Source of the DNA: Alphaproteobacteria bacterium
GTDB taxonomy: Bacteria; Pseudomonadota; Alphaproteobacteria; Micavibrionales; Micavibrionaceae
Direction: 5' to 3'
DNA: 64,000 nucleotides
NCBI GenBank assembly: GCA_002401695.1
Contig: NVTV01000003.1
Span: forward strand, 186,001 to 250,000
The translations under genes were made by a program, and so were the position numbers. Positions 35,999 to 46,094 of the stretch are shown piece by piece. The stretch's first letter is position 1; every line of letters starts with the position of its first letter. A model generated the notes under the pieces. It had not been told where the DNA came from, made no database searches, and saw only the letters and a list, made by a program, of their open reading frames with translations.

Positions 35999-36700
35999 AT
36001 GGCACGCGATATTGTACTCGACACCGAAACCACAGGCATGGACCCGCTTAAGGGTGACCGCATCATCGAAATCGGCGCGGTGGAGCTGATTAATCTGATG
36101 CCCACAGGGCGCACCTGCCAAATTTATATCAATCCAGAACGCGACATCCCCGCCGATGCCACCGCCGTTCACGGCATCACTGATGAATTTGTGAAAGACA
36201 AACCAATTTTTCTCGAATGCTATACCGAGTTTATGGATTTCATTGCCGATGACAGCACGCTGGTCATTCATAACGCCGAATTCGACATGAAATTCCTGAA
36301 TTGGGAATTGCAACATGTCGGGCATAAGCCCCTCGCATGGAATCGTGTGGTTGATACGTTGATGATGGCGCGCAAGAAATTCCCCGGCTCACCCGCCAAT
36401 CTGGACGCACTGTGTCGACGGTTCGAAATTGATAATACCAGCCGTACCTATCACGGGGCGCTCCTTGACTCCGAATTATTGGCAGAGGTGTATCTGGAGC
36501 TGCTCGGCGGTCGTCAGCGCGGGTTAGAGCTTGGCGCGGATGCAGCAACGAAAAGTGCCTCAGGCAGCATGGCAGCGAAAAAAGACCGAAAATTCCGCGA
36601 TCCCCGCCCCCACAGCGCCAGCGAATCCGAACGCGCCGCGCATAAAGAATTACTGGATGATCTCACTGATCCGATTTGGAATAAGGTGCAGGGAAAATGA
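35999..36700 (+). CDS. dnaQ: DNA polymerase III epsilon subunit (proofreading exonuclease)
   Basis: A 233-residue DEDDh 3'-5' exonuclease. ExoI 'IVLDTETTGMDPLKGDRIIE', ExoII 'LVIHNAEFDMKFLN' and ExoIII 'YHGALLDSELLAEVYLEL' are all present with catalytic Asp/Glu and His. It proofreads for the replicative polymerase. The C-terminal tail is Lys/Ser-rich and would bind the alpha subunit. The next gene begins in an ATGA overlap with the stop. Confidence 0.94.
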   Translation: MARDIVLDTETTGMDPLKGDRIIEIGAVELINLMPTGRTCQIYINPERDIPADATAVHGITDEFVKDKPIFLECYTEFMDFIADDSTLVIHNAEFDMKFLNWELQHVGHKPLAWNRVVDTLMMARKKFPGSPANLDALCRRFEIDNTSRTYHGALLDSELLAEVYLELLGGRQRGLELGADAATKSASGSMAAKKDRKFRDPRPHSASESERAAHKELLDDLTDPIWNKVQGK

Positions 36701-37227
36701 TTGCCGAATGGTTTTATCCGAAGGAGCTGAAGGAGATTATTCGTGATTTAGAGGCACAGGGAAATCTGCGTCGTGAGCCGTTGGTTATGCTGAATTATGA
36801 GACAATGTTCATGATCTGTGTAATTGCGATCTCCGTGGCTATCGTTACTAACAGCGATGGGGTTTTAACTGGTATTGCCATATTTATACTGATGTCTTGC
36901 TCTTTGTTTTTAAATAATTATTTTATATTTACAAAATTCAAAGTTTATATTTATGGTACATCAAAGTCTGGATTCATTGATAAAATTACTTATAAATATA
37001 GGCGTAACACAGTAATTTATCTAATAATACCTGACGCCCAAAAGAAAAGGAAAACCGCGCGGATAGGTAAGATTATAGGAGAAAAACATGGTGTTAAAAT
37101 AGGACGAAAAATTCAATTTTTTGAAATTGATAGCAAATGGCTTTTACCAATGCCCGATATTCACATCGTAAAAGAATATTATTGCCTAAGAAAAGACCTA
37201 ATGGATCAGACATCAACTTCGCCATAG
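36697..37227 (+). CDS. AT-rich orphan membrane protein after dnaQ
   Basis: A 176-residue protein of unknown family. It has a short amphipathic N-terminus, two adjacent transmembrane helices (about 34-50 and 56-74) and a basic C-terminal domain with many Lys/Arg and Tyr. It starts in a 4-bp overlap with dnaQ, which supports translation. The coding sequence is clearly more A/T-rich than dnaQ and queC on either side, a hint of recent acquisition. No function can be proposed. Confidence 0.6.
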   Translation: MIAEWFYPKELKEIIRDLEAQGNLRREPLVMLNYETMFMICVIAISVAIVTNSDGVLTGIAIFILMSCSLFLNNYFIFTKFKVYIYGTSKSGFIDKITYKYRRNTVIYLIIPDAQKKRKTARIGKIIGEKHGVKIGRKIQFFEIDSKWLLPMPDIHIVKEYYCLRKDLMDQTSTSP

Positions 37228-37341
37228 GCCGCCACGTAAAAAACTTCCATTATCCTGCAAACTTTGTTATACACACCCCACCTGTGCATAAGTGCGGGAT
37301 CGGTCACCCCTTACCCGATATAACAAAACAAGGATATAGCT

Positions 37342-38046
37342 ATGAAAACACTGGTTATCTGCTCCGGCGGATTGGATTCCGTTACATTGGCGCATAAAAT
37401 TGCGCAAGAGCACGCGCTTATCGGCCTTATTGCCTTTGATTACGGCCAAAGACACAAAAAAGAGCTGGCCTACGCCGAAAAATGCGCGAAAACCCTGAAT
37501 GTTCCTTATGATATGGTTGATATCTCCGCCGTTGGTGCGCTGTTAAGTGGCTCTGCCCTGACTGATGATATTGACGTGCCTGATGGGCATTACGCCGAGG
37601 ACAGCATGAAGTTGACCGTTGTGCCGAACCGTAACGCCATTATGTTGACCATCGCCTACGGGATTGCCTCATCGCGCGGCGCGGACGCGGTGGCGACGGC
37701 GGTTCATGGTGGTGATCACTTTATCTATTCCGATTGCCGCCCTGATTTCGCAAGTGCGTTTCAAACCATGCAAGACTTCGCGCTGGATGAACATATAAAA
37801 CTCTATACCCCGTTTATCGAGATTTCAAAGGCCGATATCGCCGCGCAGACTGTGCCCCTCAATGTGCCTGTTATCGACACATGGTCATGTTATAAGGGCG
37901 GAGAGATTCATTGCGGGCGGTGCGGTACGTGTGTTGAGCGGATCGAAGCGTTTCACATCGCAAAAGTGCCAGACCCCACGCAATACGCAGATTCAGAATT
38001 CTGGATCAACGCAACCGAAAACACAAAACAAGAAACGGCGTCATAA
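37342..38046 (+). CDS. queC: 7-cyano-7-deazaguanine synthase
   Basis: A 234-residue enzyme that converts 7-carboxy-7-deazaguanine to preQ0 with ATP and ammonia, in the queuosine pathway. It has the PP-loop 'CSGGLDSVTLAH' (about 7-18), 'VPNRNAIMLTIAYGIA' and the C-terminal zinc site 'SCYKGGEIHCGRCGTCVER' (four Cys, about 186-204). Full length. The 114-bp leader was examined for a preQ1 riboswitch and none was convincing. queD follows with a 1-bp overlap. Confidence 0.95.
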   Translation: MKTLVICSGGLDSVTLAHKIAQEHALIGLIAFDYGQRHKKELAYAEKCAKTLNVPYDMVDISAVGALLSGSALTDDIDVPDGHYAEDSMKLTVVPNRNAIMLTIAYGIASSRGADAVATAVHGGDHFIYSDCRPDFASAFQTMQDFALDEHIKLYTPFIEISKADIAAQTVPLNVPVIDTWSCYKGGEIHCGRCGTCVERIEAFHIAKVPDPTQYADSEFWINATENTKQETAS

Positions 38047-38402
38047 TGTATACGATTTCCAAAGAATATCACTTTTCCGCCTCGCACCAGCTTTTGGATT
38101 TGCCCGAAGACCACCCGTGCCACCGCCTACACGGCCATAATTACGTGGTGGAGGTTGAACTGCAATCAGAAGAATTAAACCAATATGGTTTCGTCCGTGA
38201 TTACCGTGAACTGGATGAGCTGAAGACTTATATTGATGAGAAACTCGACCATCGTCACCTGAATGATGTACTGGGTGATGATAATGTGACGGCAGAAAAT
38301 CTGGCGAAATATCTCTATGATTGGTGTAAATCCCGCTGGTCAGAAGTCAGCGCCGTGCGCGTCAACGAAACCCCGAAAAGCCGCGCTGAATATAGACCAT
38401 GA
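38046..38402 (+). CDS. queD: 6-carboxy-5,6,7,8-tetrahydropterin synthase
   Basis: A 118-residue QueD of normal length. Zinc-binding His are in 'FSASHQL' and 'HRLHGHNYVVEVE', with the catalytic Cys just before them in 'HPCHRLHGH'. 'LDHRHLND' and 'VNETPKSRAEY' complete the active site. It turns 7,8-dihydroneopterin triphosphate into carboxytetrahydropterin for queuosine synthesis. It lies directly after queC, and an unrelated membrane gene follows in an ATGA overlap. Confidence 0.95.
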   Translation: MYTISKEYHFSASHQLLDLPEDHPCHRLHGHNYVVEVELQSEELNQYGFVRDYRELDELKTYIDEKLDHRHLNDVLGDDNVTAENLAKYLYDWCKSRWSEVSAVRVNETPKSRAEYRP

Positions 38403-39073
38403 GTATATATAAACATATTGAACAAGGTGTAACGACAGACCATTTCGTGCTTAGTCACTGGAATAATGCACCCACTATACATATGAGTGTTTATCAAAAT
38501 CCATTTTTACACACCCTGTCATTTGCCATGTCCTTTATTGGTATTTCTATCTGGGTTGGCTTGCTTATCAGTGTTTTTCAAGCACGGTTTTTCCCGCATA
38601 AATTTACCAGCATTAAATGCAATGTGATCAATACCACGGCTAGGATTATGTCCATATTTATAGCCGTACATTCAACCATAGTGATCGCGTGGGAATGGGC
38701 GGTGGGCGTCTATTGTCTTACTTTCATCCTGTCTTGTTTATATAGGAAAAGAAAGGCGACACTTATTGAATATGGGTGTTTTATCATTGCCGGAATTTTA
38801 AAAACTATCGCCGCAATTATTCTACTATTTCTTTTTCTTTTTCCTGCAGAGCTTCTCTTCAACAGTAACAAACCTATGGAAAGCTATCCGAATGTTTTAT
38901 CAGTTTCATGCATTCTACTGATCATTTCACCTATTTTAATCTCCATGCTCTTTCAATGGAATAATAAAGCTTATCAAACCGCCATCCCGCTGAAATCTGT
39001 AATTTTCACCTTCATCGGAGCATTCATAACTTTGATGGTCCTTCAAATTCCTGAAATAATGTGGCGAAAATGA
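38399..39073 (+). CDS. AT-rich orphan polytopic membrane protein inside the que operon
   Basis: A 224-residue protein with about six hydrophobic helices and few charged residues. No family recognised. It begins in a 4-bp overlap with queD and ends in a 4-bp overlap with queE, so it is coupled into the que operon on both sides. Its base composition is more A/T-rich than queC, queD and queE. A queuosine-precursor transporter (YhhQ-type) would make sense here, but I see no YhhQ signature, so this is only a thought. Confidence 0.6.
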   Translation: MSIYKHIEQGVTTDHFVLSHWNNAPTIHMSVYQNPFLHTLSFAMSFIGISIWVGLLISVFQARFFPHKFTSIKCNVINTTARIMSIFIAVHSTIVIAWEWAVGVYCLTFILSCLYRKRKATLIEYGCFIIAGILKTIAAIILLFLFLFPAELLFNSNKPMESYPNVLSVSCILLIISPILISMLFQWNNKAYQTAIPLKSVIFTFIGAFITLMVLQIPEIMWRK

Positions 39074-39798
39074 AACAAAAACCCATCCGCATTAGTGAAA
39101 TTTTTGGCCCTACCATTCAGGGCGAAGGCGCGCTGATCGGGCAGCCGACGGTGTTTGTGCGTACGGGTGGGTGTGATTATCGGTGTAGCTGGTGTGATAC
39201 GCTGCACGCGGTTGATACGCAGTTTCGCCATGACTGGAAACCAATGAGCGCGGTAGAGATTTTCGCGCAAATCGAGGTGCTCTCGGGTGGTAAGCCTTTG
39301 ATGGTTTCTTTGTCGGGCGGCAATCCCGCGATACAGCCTCTCCAATCCCTGATTAAGATGGGGCAAGAAAAAGGATACAAATTTGCTTTGGAGACGCAAG
39401 GATCAATCGCCAAAGACTGGTTCGCGGATTTAGATGTCCTCACCCTCTCCCCCAAGCCACCCAGCAGTGAGATGGACACCGATTGGGATGCGTTTGATGC
39501 GTGTTTGAAAGCAGCCAATGCTCAGCCTGAAACCGCGCTAAAATTCGTGATTATGGATGATGCGGATTATGCGTATGCCCGCGCAGCCGCGGCGAAATAT
39601 CCTGACCTGCCCGTATATTTACAGCCCGCAAACCACACGCCGCCGCCCGCAACAGATGATAATGCGCGCATCGATATTGATGGCATCATGGATCGTATGC
39701 TGTGGCTGGTGGAAAAGGTTACGCAAGATCAATGGTATAACGTGCATGTCTTGCCGCAATTACATGTCTTGTTGTGGGGTAATGAGCGCGGAGTCTAA
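39070..39798 (+). CDS. queE: 7-carboxy-7-deazaguanine synthase (radical SAM)
   Basis: A 242-residue radical SAM enzyme that makes 7-carboxy-7-deazaguanine in queuosine synthesis. The iron-sulphur motif is '[12 protein letters not shown]' (CxxxCxxC, about 32-43), preceded by '[15 protein letters not shown]', and '[12 protein letters not shown]' binds SAM. I start at the ATG at 39070, which overlaps the previous stop as ATGA, rather than the GTG at 39061. With queC and queD it supplies preQ0; queF and tgt are not in the window. Confidence 0.94.
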   Translation: MKQKPIRISEIFGPTIQGEGALIGQPTVFVRTGGCDYRCSWCDTLHAVDTQFRHDWKPMSAVEIFAQIEVLSGGKPLMVSLSGGNPAIQPLQSLIKMGQEKGYKFALETQGSIAKDWFADLDVLTLSPKPPSSEMDTDWDAFDACLKAANAQPETALKFVIMDDADYAYARAAAAKYPDLPVYLQPANHTPPPATDDNARIDIDGIMDRMLWLVEKVTQDQWYNVHVLPQLHVLLWGNERGV

Positions 39799-39803
39799 AA
39801 CCT

Positions 39804-40127
39804 CTATTTAACCAAATGAGGCACTTTGTTCTTCAAAATACGCACCAGCTCATCATCCATATATTCGTAATTATCCGGTATTCCCAAGCAAATGACTTTT
39901 TGCTTATTCAAGACCTGCCGAAACTTATCTTGCAGTTTTTTCTTGTGAACGTTCTCCATCACAAAAATATAATCTGCCCATTCAATATCATCATGACCAA
40001 GCGGCACTTCTGCATCATTCTTTAATCCTGCAGAACGCACATCCCAATCAGGCTGCGTAGAGAATACCGCTTCGGCTGTCGGGCTTCTTAATTTATTGTG
40101 GCTACATATAAACAGTATTTTCTTCAT
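39804..40127 (-). CDS. Small predicted protein-tyrosine phosphatase
   Basis: A 107-residue protein with the low-molecular-weight phosphatase P-loop 'CSHNKLRSPTAE' (Cys about 8, Arg about 14) and the downstream 'DYIFVMEN' region. The conserved 'DP' acid near the end is not evident; 'GIPDNYEYMDDELV' may supply the acidic residue. It matches the short stand-alone group annotated as predicted protein tyrosine phosphatases rather than full-length Wzb. It ends 5 bp from the convergent queE stop. Confidence 0.8.
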   Translation of the reverse strand: MKKILFICSHNKLRSPTAEAVFSTQPDWDVRSAGLKNDAEVPLGHDDIEWADYIFVMENVHKKKLQDKFRQVLNKQKVICLGIPDNYEYMDDELVRILKNKVPHLVK

Positions 40128-40167
40128 AGATATTCTCTTCTATGTATCTTCCTCAGGCAACAGAACA

Positions 40168-41190
40168 CTAACCGGCGCGGATTTTACTAATCGCGAGGAT
40201 GGCTTGCGAGCAGAGGGTTTCCACGGGCATGCCTGTTTGTTTGCACTGTGCTTCCAGTTCCCCCAAACGCCCTAACACTTGGTTCAAGACGGGCAAAGAC
40301 CAGCTATTTACTTGCGCCTTAAACATCGGGGCTTGTTTGAAAAACACCGGCGGGCTGAGTTTTTTCATCGCGCCGTCCATATCCATACCATCTTGCATAT
40401 AGGCTTTGGTCATATGAAGGCGACGGAAATGATTTTGCATACTGCGCAATATCGCAACAAAGGCCGTGCCTTCCGCCATCAAGGTGGCATAGGCTTTGAG
40501 CGCCGCACGGCTGTTACGGCCACCAACATTATAAACCAGATCATCAAACCCTTGCGCGCCTGCTGCGCCGCATGCGGCCTGCACATCGCTTAGGGAAACA
40601 GAGGATTGCTCCTCGCCCTTATAGATAATCAGCTTTTCCAGCTCTGACCTTACTTTACGACGGTCGCCCGAAATATTGGCGGCCAGCCAGCCAACCGCAT
40701 CAGGATCAACGCGCAATTTTGCTGCTTGCAGTGTATCGCGAATAAAACGTGAAACATCGCGCTCATCCTCAACATAGCAGGGAAGGGCAGCCGCATTTTT
40801 GGCCGCCTCACAGGCTTTACGCAAAGAAGATCGCGGGCCAAGCTCCCCCGCCTGAATAATCACCAGCGCAAATGTACTGGGGTCTTCCAGATAAGATTTA
40901 ACCAACACGGTCAGCTTATCACCGCCGCCCTTAATCATAATCAGGCGATCACCGCCCATCATGGAAATTGCGCTGGCCTCATCAACAAGGCGCGCGGGGT
41001 CTTCGGCCAAAGCCTCAACTGATAGATCCGCCACATTAAACGGATCGTTCAAATCCTCGACCACGGTTTTGCCCATCACGGCGGCGCGTTCACTCACCAA
41101 GCCGCCATCAGGGCCATAAACCAAGATAACTCGCGCCTTTTTATCGGGCGATTTTACGAATTGTTCTATCTGGCGAAACTGAATTTTCAT
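40168..41190 (-). CDS. holA: DNA polymerase III delta subunit
   Basis: A 340-residue clamp-loader delta subunit: an N-terminal AAA-like fold ('RVILVYGPDGGLVSERAA', 'DRLIMIKGGGDKL'), a middle region ('FIRDTLQAAKLRVDPDAVGWL') and a C-terminal collar domain. It opens the beta sliding clamp for loading. In many alphaproteobacteria lptE and holA are adjacent after leuS. Here a GCS2-family gene separates lptE from holA. Confidence 0.92.
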   Translation of the reverse strand: MKIQFRQIEQFVKSPDKKARVILVYGPDGGLVSERAAVMGKTVVEDLNDPFNVADLSVEALAEDPARLVDEASAISMMGGDRLIMIKGGGDKLTVLVKSYLEDPSTFALVIIQAGELGPRSSLRKACEAAKNAAALPCYVEDERDVSRFIRDTLQAAKLRVDPDAVGWLAANISGDRRKVRSELEKLIIYKGEEQSSVSLSDVQAACGAAGAQGFDDLVYNVGGRNSRAALKAYATLMAEGTAFVAILRSMQNHFRRLHMTKAYMQDGMDMDGAMKKLSPPVFFKQAPMFKAQVNSWSLPVLNQVLGRLGELEAQCKQTGMPVETLCSQAILAISKIRAG

Positions 41191-41219
41191 TCAAAATACT
41201 CTTCCATATTATAGAGGGC

Positions 41220-42692
41220 TTAAGCCACGGCGACAGACGCACATGTCCCTGCTTGCGCCAACTCTTCTTCAAAAATCATCCGCGCGCATCGATTTGAATT
41301 ATCAAAGATACCCGCATCATGCGTTCTTTGAAACTCTATAACATCCGCTAACGTCGGACAAAGCAGGCGGTTAACCTTGGCGTCCGTGCATCCTGTACGG
41401 CAAATTGTAAGAATAGGCGCGACTTCATCGGTTAAGCCTTCCTCATTCGCCAGCACCTCAACAAGATTGGCAAAGTCCTTGGCAAACTCTGCCATTGTGC
41501 CTGTGCCATATTCAATGTCAAAGAACTGCCCGTTATGTTCACGCGCAGCTTTATAGGATTTTAACAACAGCGCATAGCTGCTCGCCAAATCATCATCGGT
41601 AAAACCATATTGCGCCAACAGCGCGTCAACGCCCTGCGCAAAACTCTGATTAAAAGCCAAACCAGCGGTTAGGATAAAGGCACTTTGATGTTGATGCACA
41701 CCCACACCAAACATCCGCGCTTCAAAGCGATGGCCGTTTACCTCATCATCAGCATTCTTTAACGTCGCAATTTTCACATCCGGCCATAAAAGGCTCTGCG
41801 AGAGATAGTAATTGCTAGCAATATTCAGGCCGCGCTCTTTCAGGCTGTTAAGCGTTACGCTCCAATCTCCGGACGGTACGCGCGCCAAATTCCCTTGTCT
41901 ATCATAATACATAAAGAGCGGGTTATTCATGACATGATCGATATGGCTGGCAATAAATTCTTCACCTGACTCGGCGGTAAAAGCGTAAGGCAAAACGCCG
42001 CCGCGCCCCTCCAACAAACCATTATGGCGCAAGGCCATCCCCGCATGACCGGCGAAAGGCTCGCCCTCGCTAAAACCAACACTATTATCGGTGAGCAGAA
42101 ATAAGAACGGTGACAAAAGATAAAGCCTACGAACATTTTCTAGCATATGATCCATATTATAGGCACTGACAGAAACTTGATTGGATTTACACACTGCAAA
42201 ATATTGCACACATTTTTTCATATCCGCGCGATAGGGCGCATACATAATCTTATAACGCTCCACATCCATAATACGTGATAATAGATCATCCGCGGTTCTA
42301 TCGGGCAACTCCTGAAAATAGGAACGTTTTAACCCTTGTCCCAGCGCAATATCGCTCAAGATTTTAATTTTATTGTTAATGTCCTTTAAGACATCCTTGG
42401 TCTGGGAAAAAGGCACGGCACTGCTGACCACTTCCAATAATTCACTGGTCGGTTCATTATGTATCCAGTCTTCGCGCGGCAAAGCCTTTTCCGCGGCCTT
42501 TTTCAACGCATCATTTTGAGAGAAACTCATCACGGGTAAATCAGATTTTTGCGGATTAACAAAGGCCAGCTCCACCTCTATTCCTGCCTTGGCATTGTCA
42601 CCTGAACCAGCATAAAGCGCGAACATATCATCTGCACTGTTAATTTCAGTTAAATCGGTAGCGTTGACTTCTGACATAGAGTCCCTCTTCAT
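41220..42692 (-). CDS. Glutamate-cysteine ligase-like protein (GCS2 family)
   Basis: A 490-residue protein. 'AGIEVELAFVNP' near the N-terminus matches the metal/ATP-binding 'E.E' strand of glutamate-cysteine ligases, and 'RFEARMFGVGVHQHQSAF' and 'DNSVGFSEGEPFAGH' fit the GCS2-type glutamine-synthetase-like fold. The usual plant/alphaproteobacterial GshA signature is missing, so it may ligate a different amino-acid pair. It sits between lptE and holA with its own 234-bp upstream region (42693-42926), in which a small hairpin (42896-42910) is the only structure seen. Confidence 0.65.
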   Translation of the reverse strand: MKRDSMSEVNATDLTEINSADDMFALYAGSGDNAKAGIEVELAFVNPQKSDLPVMSFSQNDALKKAAEKALPREDWIHNEPTSELLEVVSSAVPFSQTKDVLKDINNKIKILSDIALGQGLKRSYFQELPDRTADDLLSRIMDVERYKIMYAPYRADMKKCVQYFAVCKSNQVSVSAYNMDHMLENVRRLYLLSPFLFLLTDNSVGFSEGEPFAGHAGMALRHNGLLEGRGGVLPYAFTAESGEEFIASHIDHVMNNPLFMYYDRQGNLARVPSGDWSVTLNSLKERGLNIASNYYLSQSLLWPDVKIATLKNADDEVNGHRFEARMFGVGVHQHQSAFILTAGLAFNQSFAQGVDALLAQYGFTDDDLASSYALLLKSYKAAREHNGQFFDIEYGTGTMAEFAKDFANLVEVLANEEGLTDEVAPILTICRTGCTDAKVNRLLCPTLADVIEFQRTHDAGIFDNSNRCARMIFEEELAQAGTCASVAVA

Positions 42693-42926
42693 TTTACAAA
42701 AAATAAGTATATCTTTTTATTATTTCGGATACAAACAAAGAGCGTTACAAAAATAACTTATGTGTAGTCAATATCAACCCCAACATGATTGATCTAAGTT
42801 CCCGGCTTGGGCAACGTTACGCAACCGCATATCTTTATTCAAAACATGGACAGGGGGGTCAAAATTCAGAATATTCCGCTGAACCGATGCATTGTTATAG
42901 CCGGACTATAGGTGGGTGCGCTTATT

Positions 42927-43436
42927 TTAATTCCGTTTTAAATAAAGCGCAATTTGCAATTCGATTTGTCGTGCCAAATCATTCAAAGCATTTTCACGCA
43001 TATTCTGCGCTGAAACGCGCGTTGCAAACTCACTGGTCAAAACATTATAACTGGCGATCGATCTCAAGCTACGGGTCAACACAATTTCACCTGTCATCTC
43101 GTCTTTTAATATCATCGCTGTTTTCAAACGCAACTGCGCGCGTGTTGCGTCCGAGCTTTTGGTAATATCCAAATCAATCGTACTTTCTTTGATTGGCTCA
43201 ACATGTAAAGTATAGCGTAGGCTTTGCGGACGGCCTTTACGATAGAACTTATCAATCAAAGCATTGCGCAAAAACTGACCCGAACGATCAGGGATACCGT
43301 CAATTTCCACCTGCGCAAGTTGCGATTGAACGCTTTCCTGCCCTGCGTTGGATTGCAGATGCGTGCCGTATATAGGTTCGAACCCACAGGCCGATAAACA
43401 AAGACATGCGCTTGTAACAAACAGTATTTTTTTCAT
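42927..43436 (-). CDS. lptE: LPS-assembly lipoprotein LptE
   Basis: A 169-residue lipoprotein with lipobox 'CLSACGFEPIYG' (Cys about 17), the usual start of alphaproteobacterial LptE. The mature domain is small and mixed alpha/beta ('LRNALIDKFYRKG', 'LTRSLRSIASYNV', 'LARQIELQIALYL'). It plugs the LptD barrel in the outer membrane for LPS insertion. The start codon is 4 bp after the leuS stop, the standard leuS-lptE arrangement. Confidence 0.9.
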   Translation of the reverse strand: MKKILFVTSACLCLSACGFEPIYGTHLQSNAGQESVQSQLAQVEIDGIPDRSGQFLRNALIDKFYRKGRPQSLRYTLHVEPIKESTIDLDITKSSDATRAQLRLKTAMILKDEMTGEIVLTRSLRSIASYNVLTSEFATRVSAQNMRENALNDLARQIELQIALYLKRN

Positions 43437-43440
43437 TAAA

Positions 43441-46083
43441 TTATCCTACCACTACGTTAACGATTCGACCGGGAACAAAAATAAACTTACGCAAAGTTTT
43501 ACCTTCCATGGCGCGCTGAACACTTTCCTCAGCCAAGGCGATTTCCTCTGCCTGCTTTTGGTCGGCGTTCGCGGGCAGCGTAATTGTCGCGCGCACTTTA
43601 CCATTTACCTGTACACCAATCGTCACAGTATCTGCAACCATCAACGCCTCATCATAGGACGGCCAAGCCTGTTCAACCAGCATATTTTCATGCCCTGTCA
43701 ATGCCCATAACTCTTCCGCCAGATGCGGCATGATCGGGTTAATCATAATCACAAAAGCCTCAATCGCCTCGTTTAAAGCAAAGTGATCGCCCGCGTTTGT
43801 AGGTTTAAAGGATGTAAAGCCATTATAAAATTCACGCAACAAAGCCACGGCCTTATTCATGGCAAAGCTTTCGATTGCCTCACCAATGCCCTTGATACTC
43901 TTATGGGTTAAACGGCGTAAATCCTTGGCCTTATCCGAGGCCACATTTTCATCGCCCGCTTGTAAATCCATAGACGTAATCGCGCCATGCACTCTGTTCA
44001 CGAAACGCCATGCGCCTTCGATCCCGCTTTCTGTCCATTCCAAATCACGCTCCGGCGGGGAGTCGGACAGGATAAACAAACGCGCCGCATCCGCGCCATA
44101 GGTCTCCAAAATTTCTTCGGGGTCAATCACGTTCTTCTTGGATTTCGACATTTTAATCGTTGCGCCAATTGTCACAGGCTTGCCGGTTTCAACATGCACC
44201 CAGTTGCCATCTTTTTCGATCGCATCGGTCGGCAATATCCACTTACCGTTTTCATCTTGGTAGGTTTCATGTGTCACCATGCCTTGGGTGAACAAGCCGT
44301 CAAAGGGTTCGTCTGAGACCACAAAGCCGCAATCGCGCATCGCTTTGGTGAAGAACCGCGCATATAACAAATGCAGCACCGCGTGTTCTACCCCGCCAAT
44401 ATACTGGTCAACGCCGCCATCTTTGGGCAACCAATAGGCCGCTTTATCTTTATCGGTCGGTAGCTCCGTATTTTTCGAATCACAATAACGGAACTGATAC
44501 CAGCTGCTCTCGAAGAACGTATCAAACGTATCGGTCTCGCGCTGCGCGTCTTTATTACAAGTCGGGCAGGGGACATTCTTCCATGTTGGATGATGGGATA
44601 GCGGATTACCCGCTTTCTCAAAGCTAACCTCATCAGGCAGGCTGACAGGCAGGTCGGCTTCGGGCACTGGCACCGCGCCGCAATCATCACAATAAATAAT
44701 CGGAATAGGGCAACCCCAGTAACGTTGGCGACTGATCCCCCAGTCGCGCAAGCGATATTGCGTCGTGCCAAAGCCTGTATCGCCGTCTTCACATTTCGTA
44801 ATGACAGCGGCCTTTGCATCGGTGATGCTCATCCCGTTAAGGAATTCAGAATTCGCAAGAACGCCCTCACCTGTATAGGCCTCGGTCTCTACCGAGAAAT
44901 CTGCTGCATCTTCAGGGATAACAACAGGCAGAATAGGGAGGTTATATTTAGTCGCAAAATCGTGGTCACGTTGGTCATGCGCAGGCACGCCAAACACCGC
45001 GCCCGTGCCGTAATCCATCAGCACAAAATTCGCAACATAGATCGGAACTTCGCGCCCCAATACAGGATGCACGGCCTTATAACCCGTATCAAAACCAATC
45101 TTCTCCGCCTTTTCAATGGCGGCTTCAGATGTGCCTGTGCTTTGGCATTGTTGTATGAAGTCATCAAACCCGTCTTTGCCCTCGGCCAAAGCTTTTGCTG
45201 TTGGATGATCAGGGGCAAGCGCCATAAAAGACGCGCCGAATAATGTATCAGGACGCGTGGTATAAACTTCTATAGTTTCTCCGGCTGAATTGTCAGCCGA
45301 GGCCGCAGTCGCGTCCTTTGTAGTTTCTCCGGCTGAATTGTCAGCCGAGGCCGCAGTCGCGTCCTTTGGTGCAACGATATCCCATTTAAACTGCAAGCCT
45401 ACGGATTTACCAATCCAGTTAGACTGCATAATGCGCACTTTTTCAGGCCAGCGATCAAGCGTATCTAAACTGGAGAGCAGCTCCTCCGCGTAATCAGTTA
45501 TCTTAAGAGACCATTGGTTCAACCGACGGCGTTCAACGGGTGCGCCTGTGCGCCAGCCACAGCCATCAATCACTTGCTCATTCGCCAGAACCGTATTATC
45601 AACCGGATCCCAATTCACAATGGATTCCTTGCGGTAAGCGATACCTTTATCAAGGAACTTCAGGAACATGCGTTGCTCATGCACATAATATTCAGGGTCG
45701 CAGGTCGCAAATTCGCGGCTCCAATCAATGGAAAGCCCCATGGATTTTAACTGCACACGCATTGTATCGATATTTTCATGTGTCCATTTTGCCGGATGCT
45801 CGCCGCGCTCAATCGCTGCGTTTTCTGCTGGCAAACCAAACGCGTCCCAGCCCATCGGGTGCATAACGTTAAAACCCTGCGCCTTTTTGTAACGCGCCAC
45901 GACATCGCCCAACGTATAATTACGCACATGGCCGACATGGATGCGCCCTGATGGATAGGGAAACATCTCCAGAACGTAATATTTTTCCTTGGTGGTGTCT
46001 TCCGACACAGCGAAGCTTTCAGCCTCGGCCCACTTACCGCGCCATTTTTGCTCGGACTCTCTTATATTATAACGTTCTGACAT
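43441..46083 (-). CDS. leuS: Leucyl-tRNA synthetase
   Basis: An 880-residue class I synthetase. It has the HIGH-type motif '[14 protein letters not shown]' (about 42-55), '[13 protein letters not shown]', the editing domain start '[11 protein letters not shown]', 'PVPEADLPV', and the KMSKS motif 'KMSKSKKNV' (about 640). The C-terminal anticodon and Leu-specific domains are complete. Oddly, at the junction to the CP1 editing domain (about residues 239-270) there is an Ala/Asp/Ser-rich insertion of two identical 16-residue units encoded by a perfect 48-bp tandem repeat. The fold should tolerate it because it lies in a surface loop before the editing domain. Confidence 0.97.
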   Translation of the reverse strand: MSERYNIRESEQKWRGKWAEAESFAVSEDTTKEKYYVLEMFPYPSGRIHVGHVRNYTLGDVVARYKKAQGFNVMHPMGWDAFGLPAENAAIERGEHPAKWTHENIDTMRVQLKSMGLSIDWSREFATCDPEYYVHEQRMFLKFLDKGIAYRKESIVNWDPVDNTVLANEQVIDGCGWRTGAPVERRRLNQWSLKITDYAEELLSSLDTLDRWPEKVRIMQSNWIGKSVGLQFKWDIVAPKDATAASADNSAGETTKDATAASADNSAGETIEVYTTRPDTLFGASFMALAPDHPTAKALAEGKDGFDDFIQQCQSTGTSEAAIEKAEKIGFDTGYKAVHPVLGREVPIYVANFVLMDYGTGAVFGVPAHDQRDHDFATKYNLPILPVVIPEDAADFSVETEAYTGEGVLANSEFLNGMSITDAKAAVITKCEDGDTGFGTTQYRLRDWGISRQRYWGCPIPIIYCDDCGAVPVPEADLPVSLPDEVSFEKAGNPLSHHPTWKNVPCPTCNKDAQRETDTFDTFFESSWYQFRYCDSKNTELPTDKDKAAYWLPKDGGVDQYIGGVEHAVLHLLYARFFTKAMRDCGFVVSDEPFDGLFTQGMVTHETYQDENGKWILPTDAIEKDGNWVHVETGKPVTIGATIKMSKSKKNVIDPEEILETYGADAARLFILSDSPPERDLEWTESGIEGAWRFVNRVHGAITSMDLQAGDENVASDKAKDLRRLTHKSIKGIGEAIESFAMNKAVALLREFYNGFTSFKPTNAGDHFALNEAIEAFVIMINPIMPHLAEELWALTGHENMLVEQAWPSYDEALMVADTVTIGVQVNGKVRATITLPANADQKQAEEIALAEESVQRAMEGKTLRKFIFVPGRIVNVVVG
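45273..45368 (-). repeat. Perfect 48-bp tandem duplication within leuS
   Basis: Two identical 48-bp units (45273-45320 and 45321-45368) keep the reading frame. Each contains the inverted repeat CGGCTGA-ATTG-TCAGCCG, able to form a 7-bp hairpin. The encoded unit is roughly [16 protein letters not shown]. The sequence is more G/C-rich than its flanks, and an in-frame palindromic insertion followed by duplication is a possible origin. Confidence 0.95.
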
Positions 46084-46094
46084 AGTTTTACTTT

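Noticed and set aside
37228-37341. preQ1 riboswitch in the queC leader
   Set aside because: The leader has C-rich segments and a small hairpin but no preQ1-I, -II or -III core that I could recognise.
42785-43165. A 126-residue plus-strand frame overlapping lptE
   Set aside because: Most of it is antisense to lptE, which has a clear lipobox and normal length. Composition is His/Ser-rich and unremarkable.
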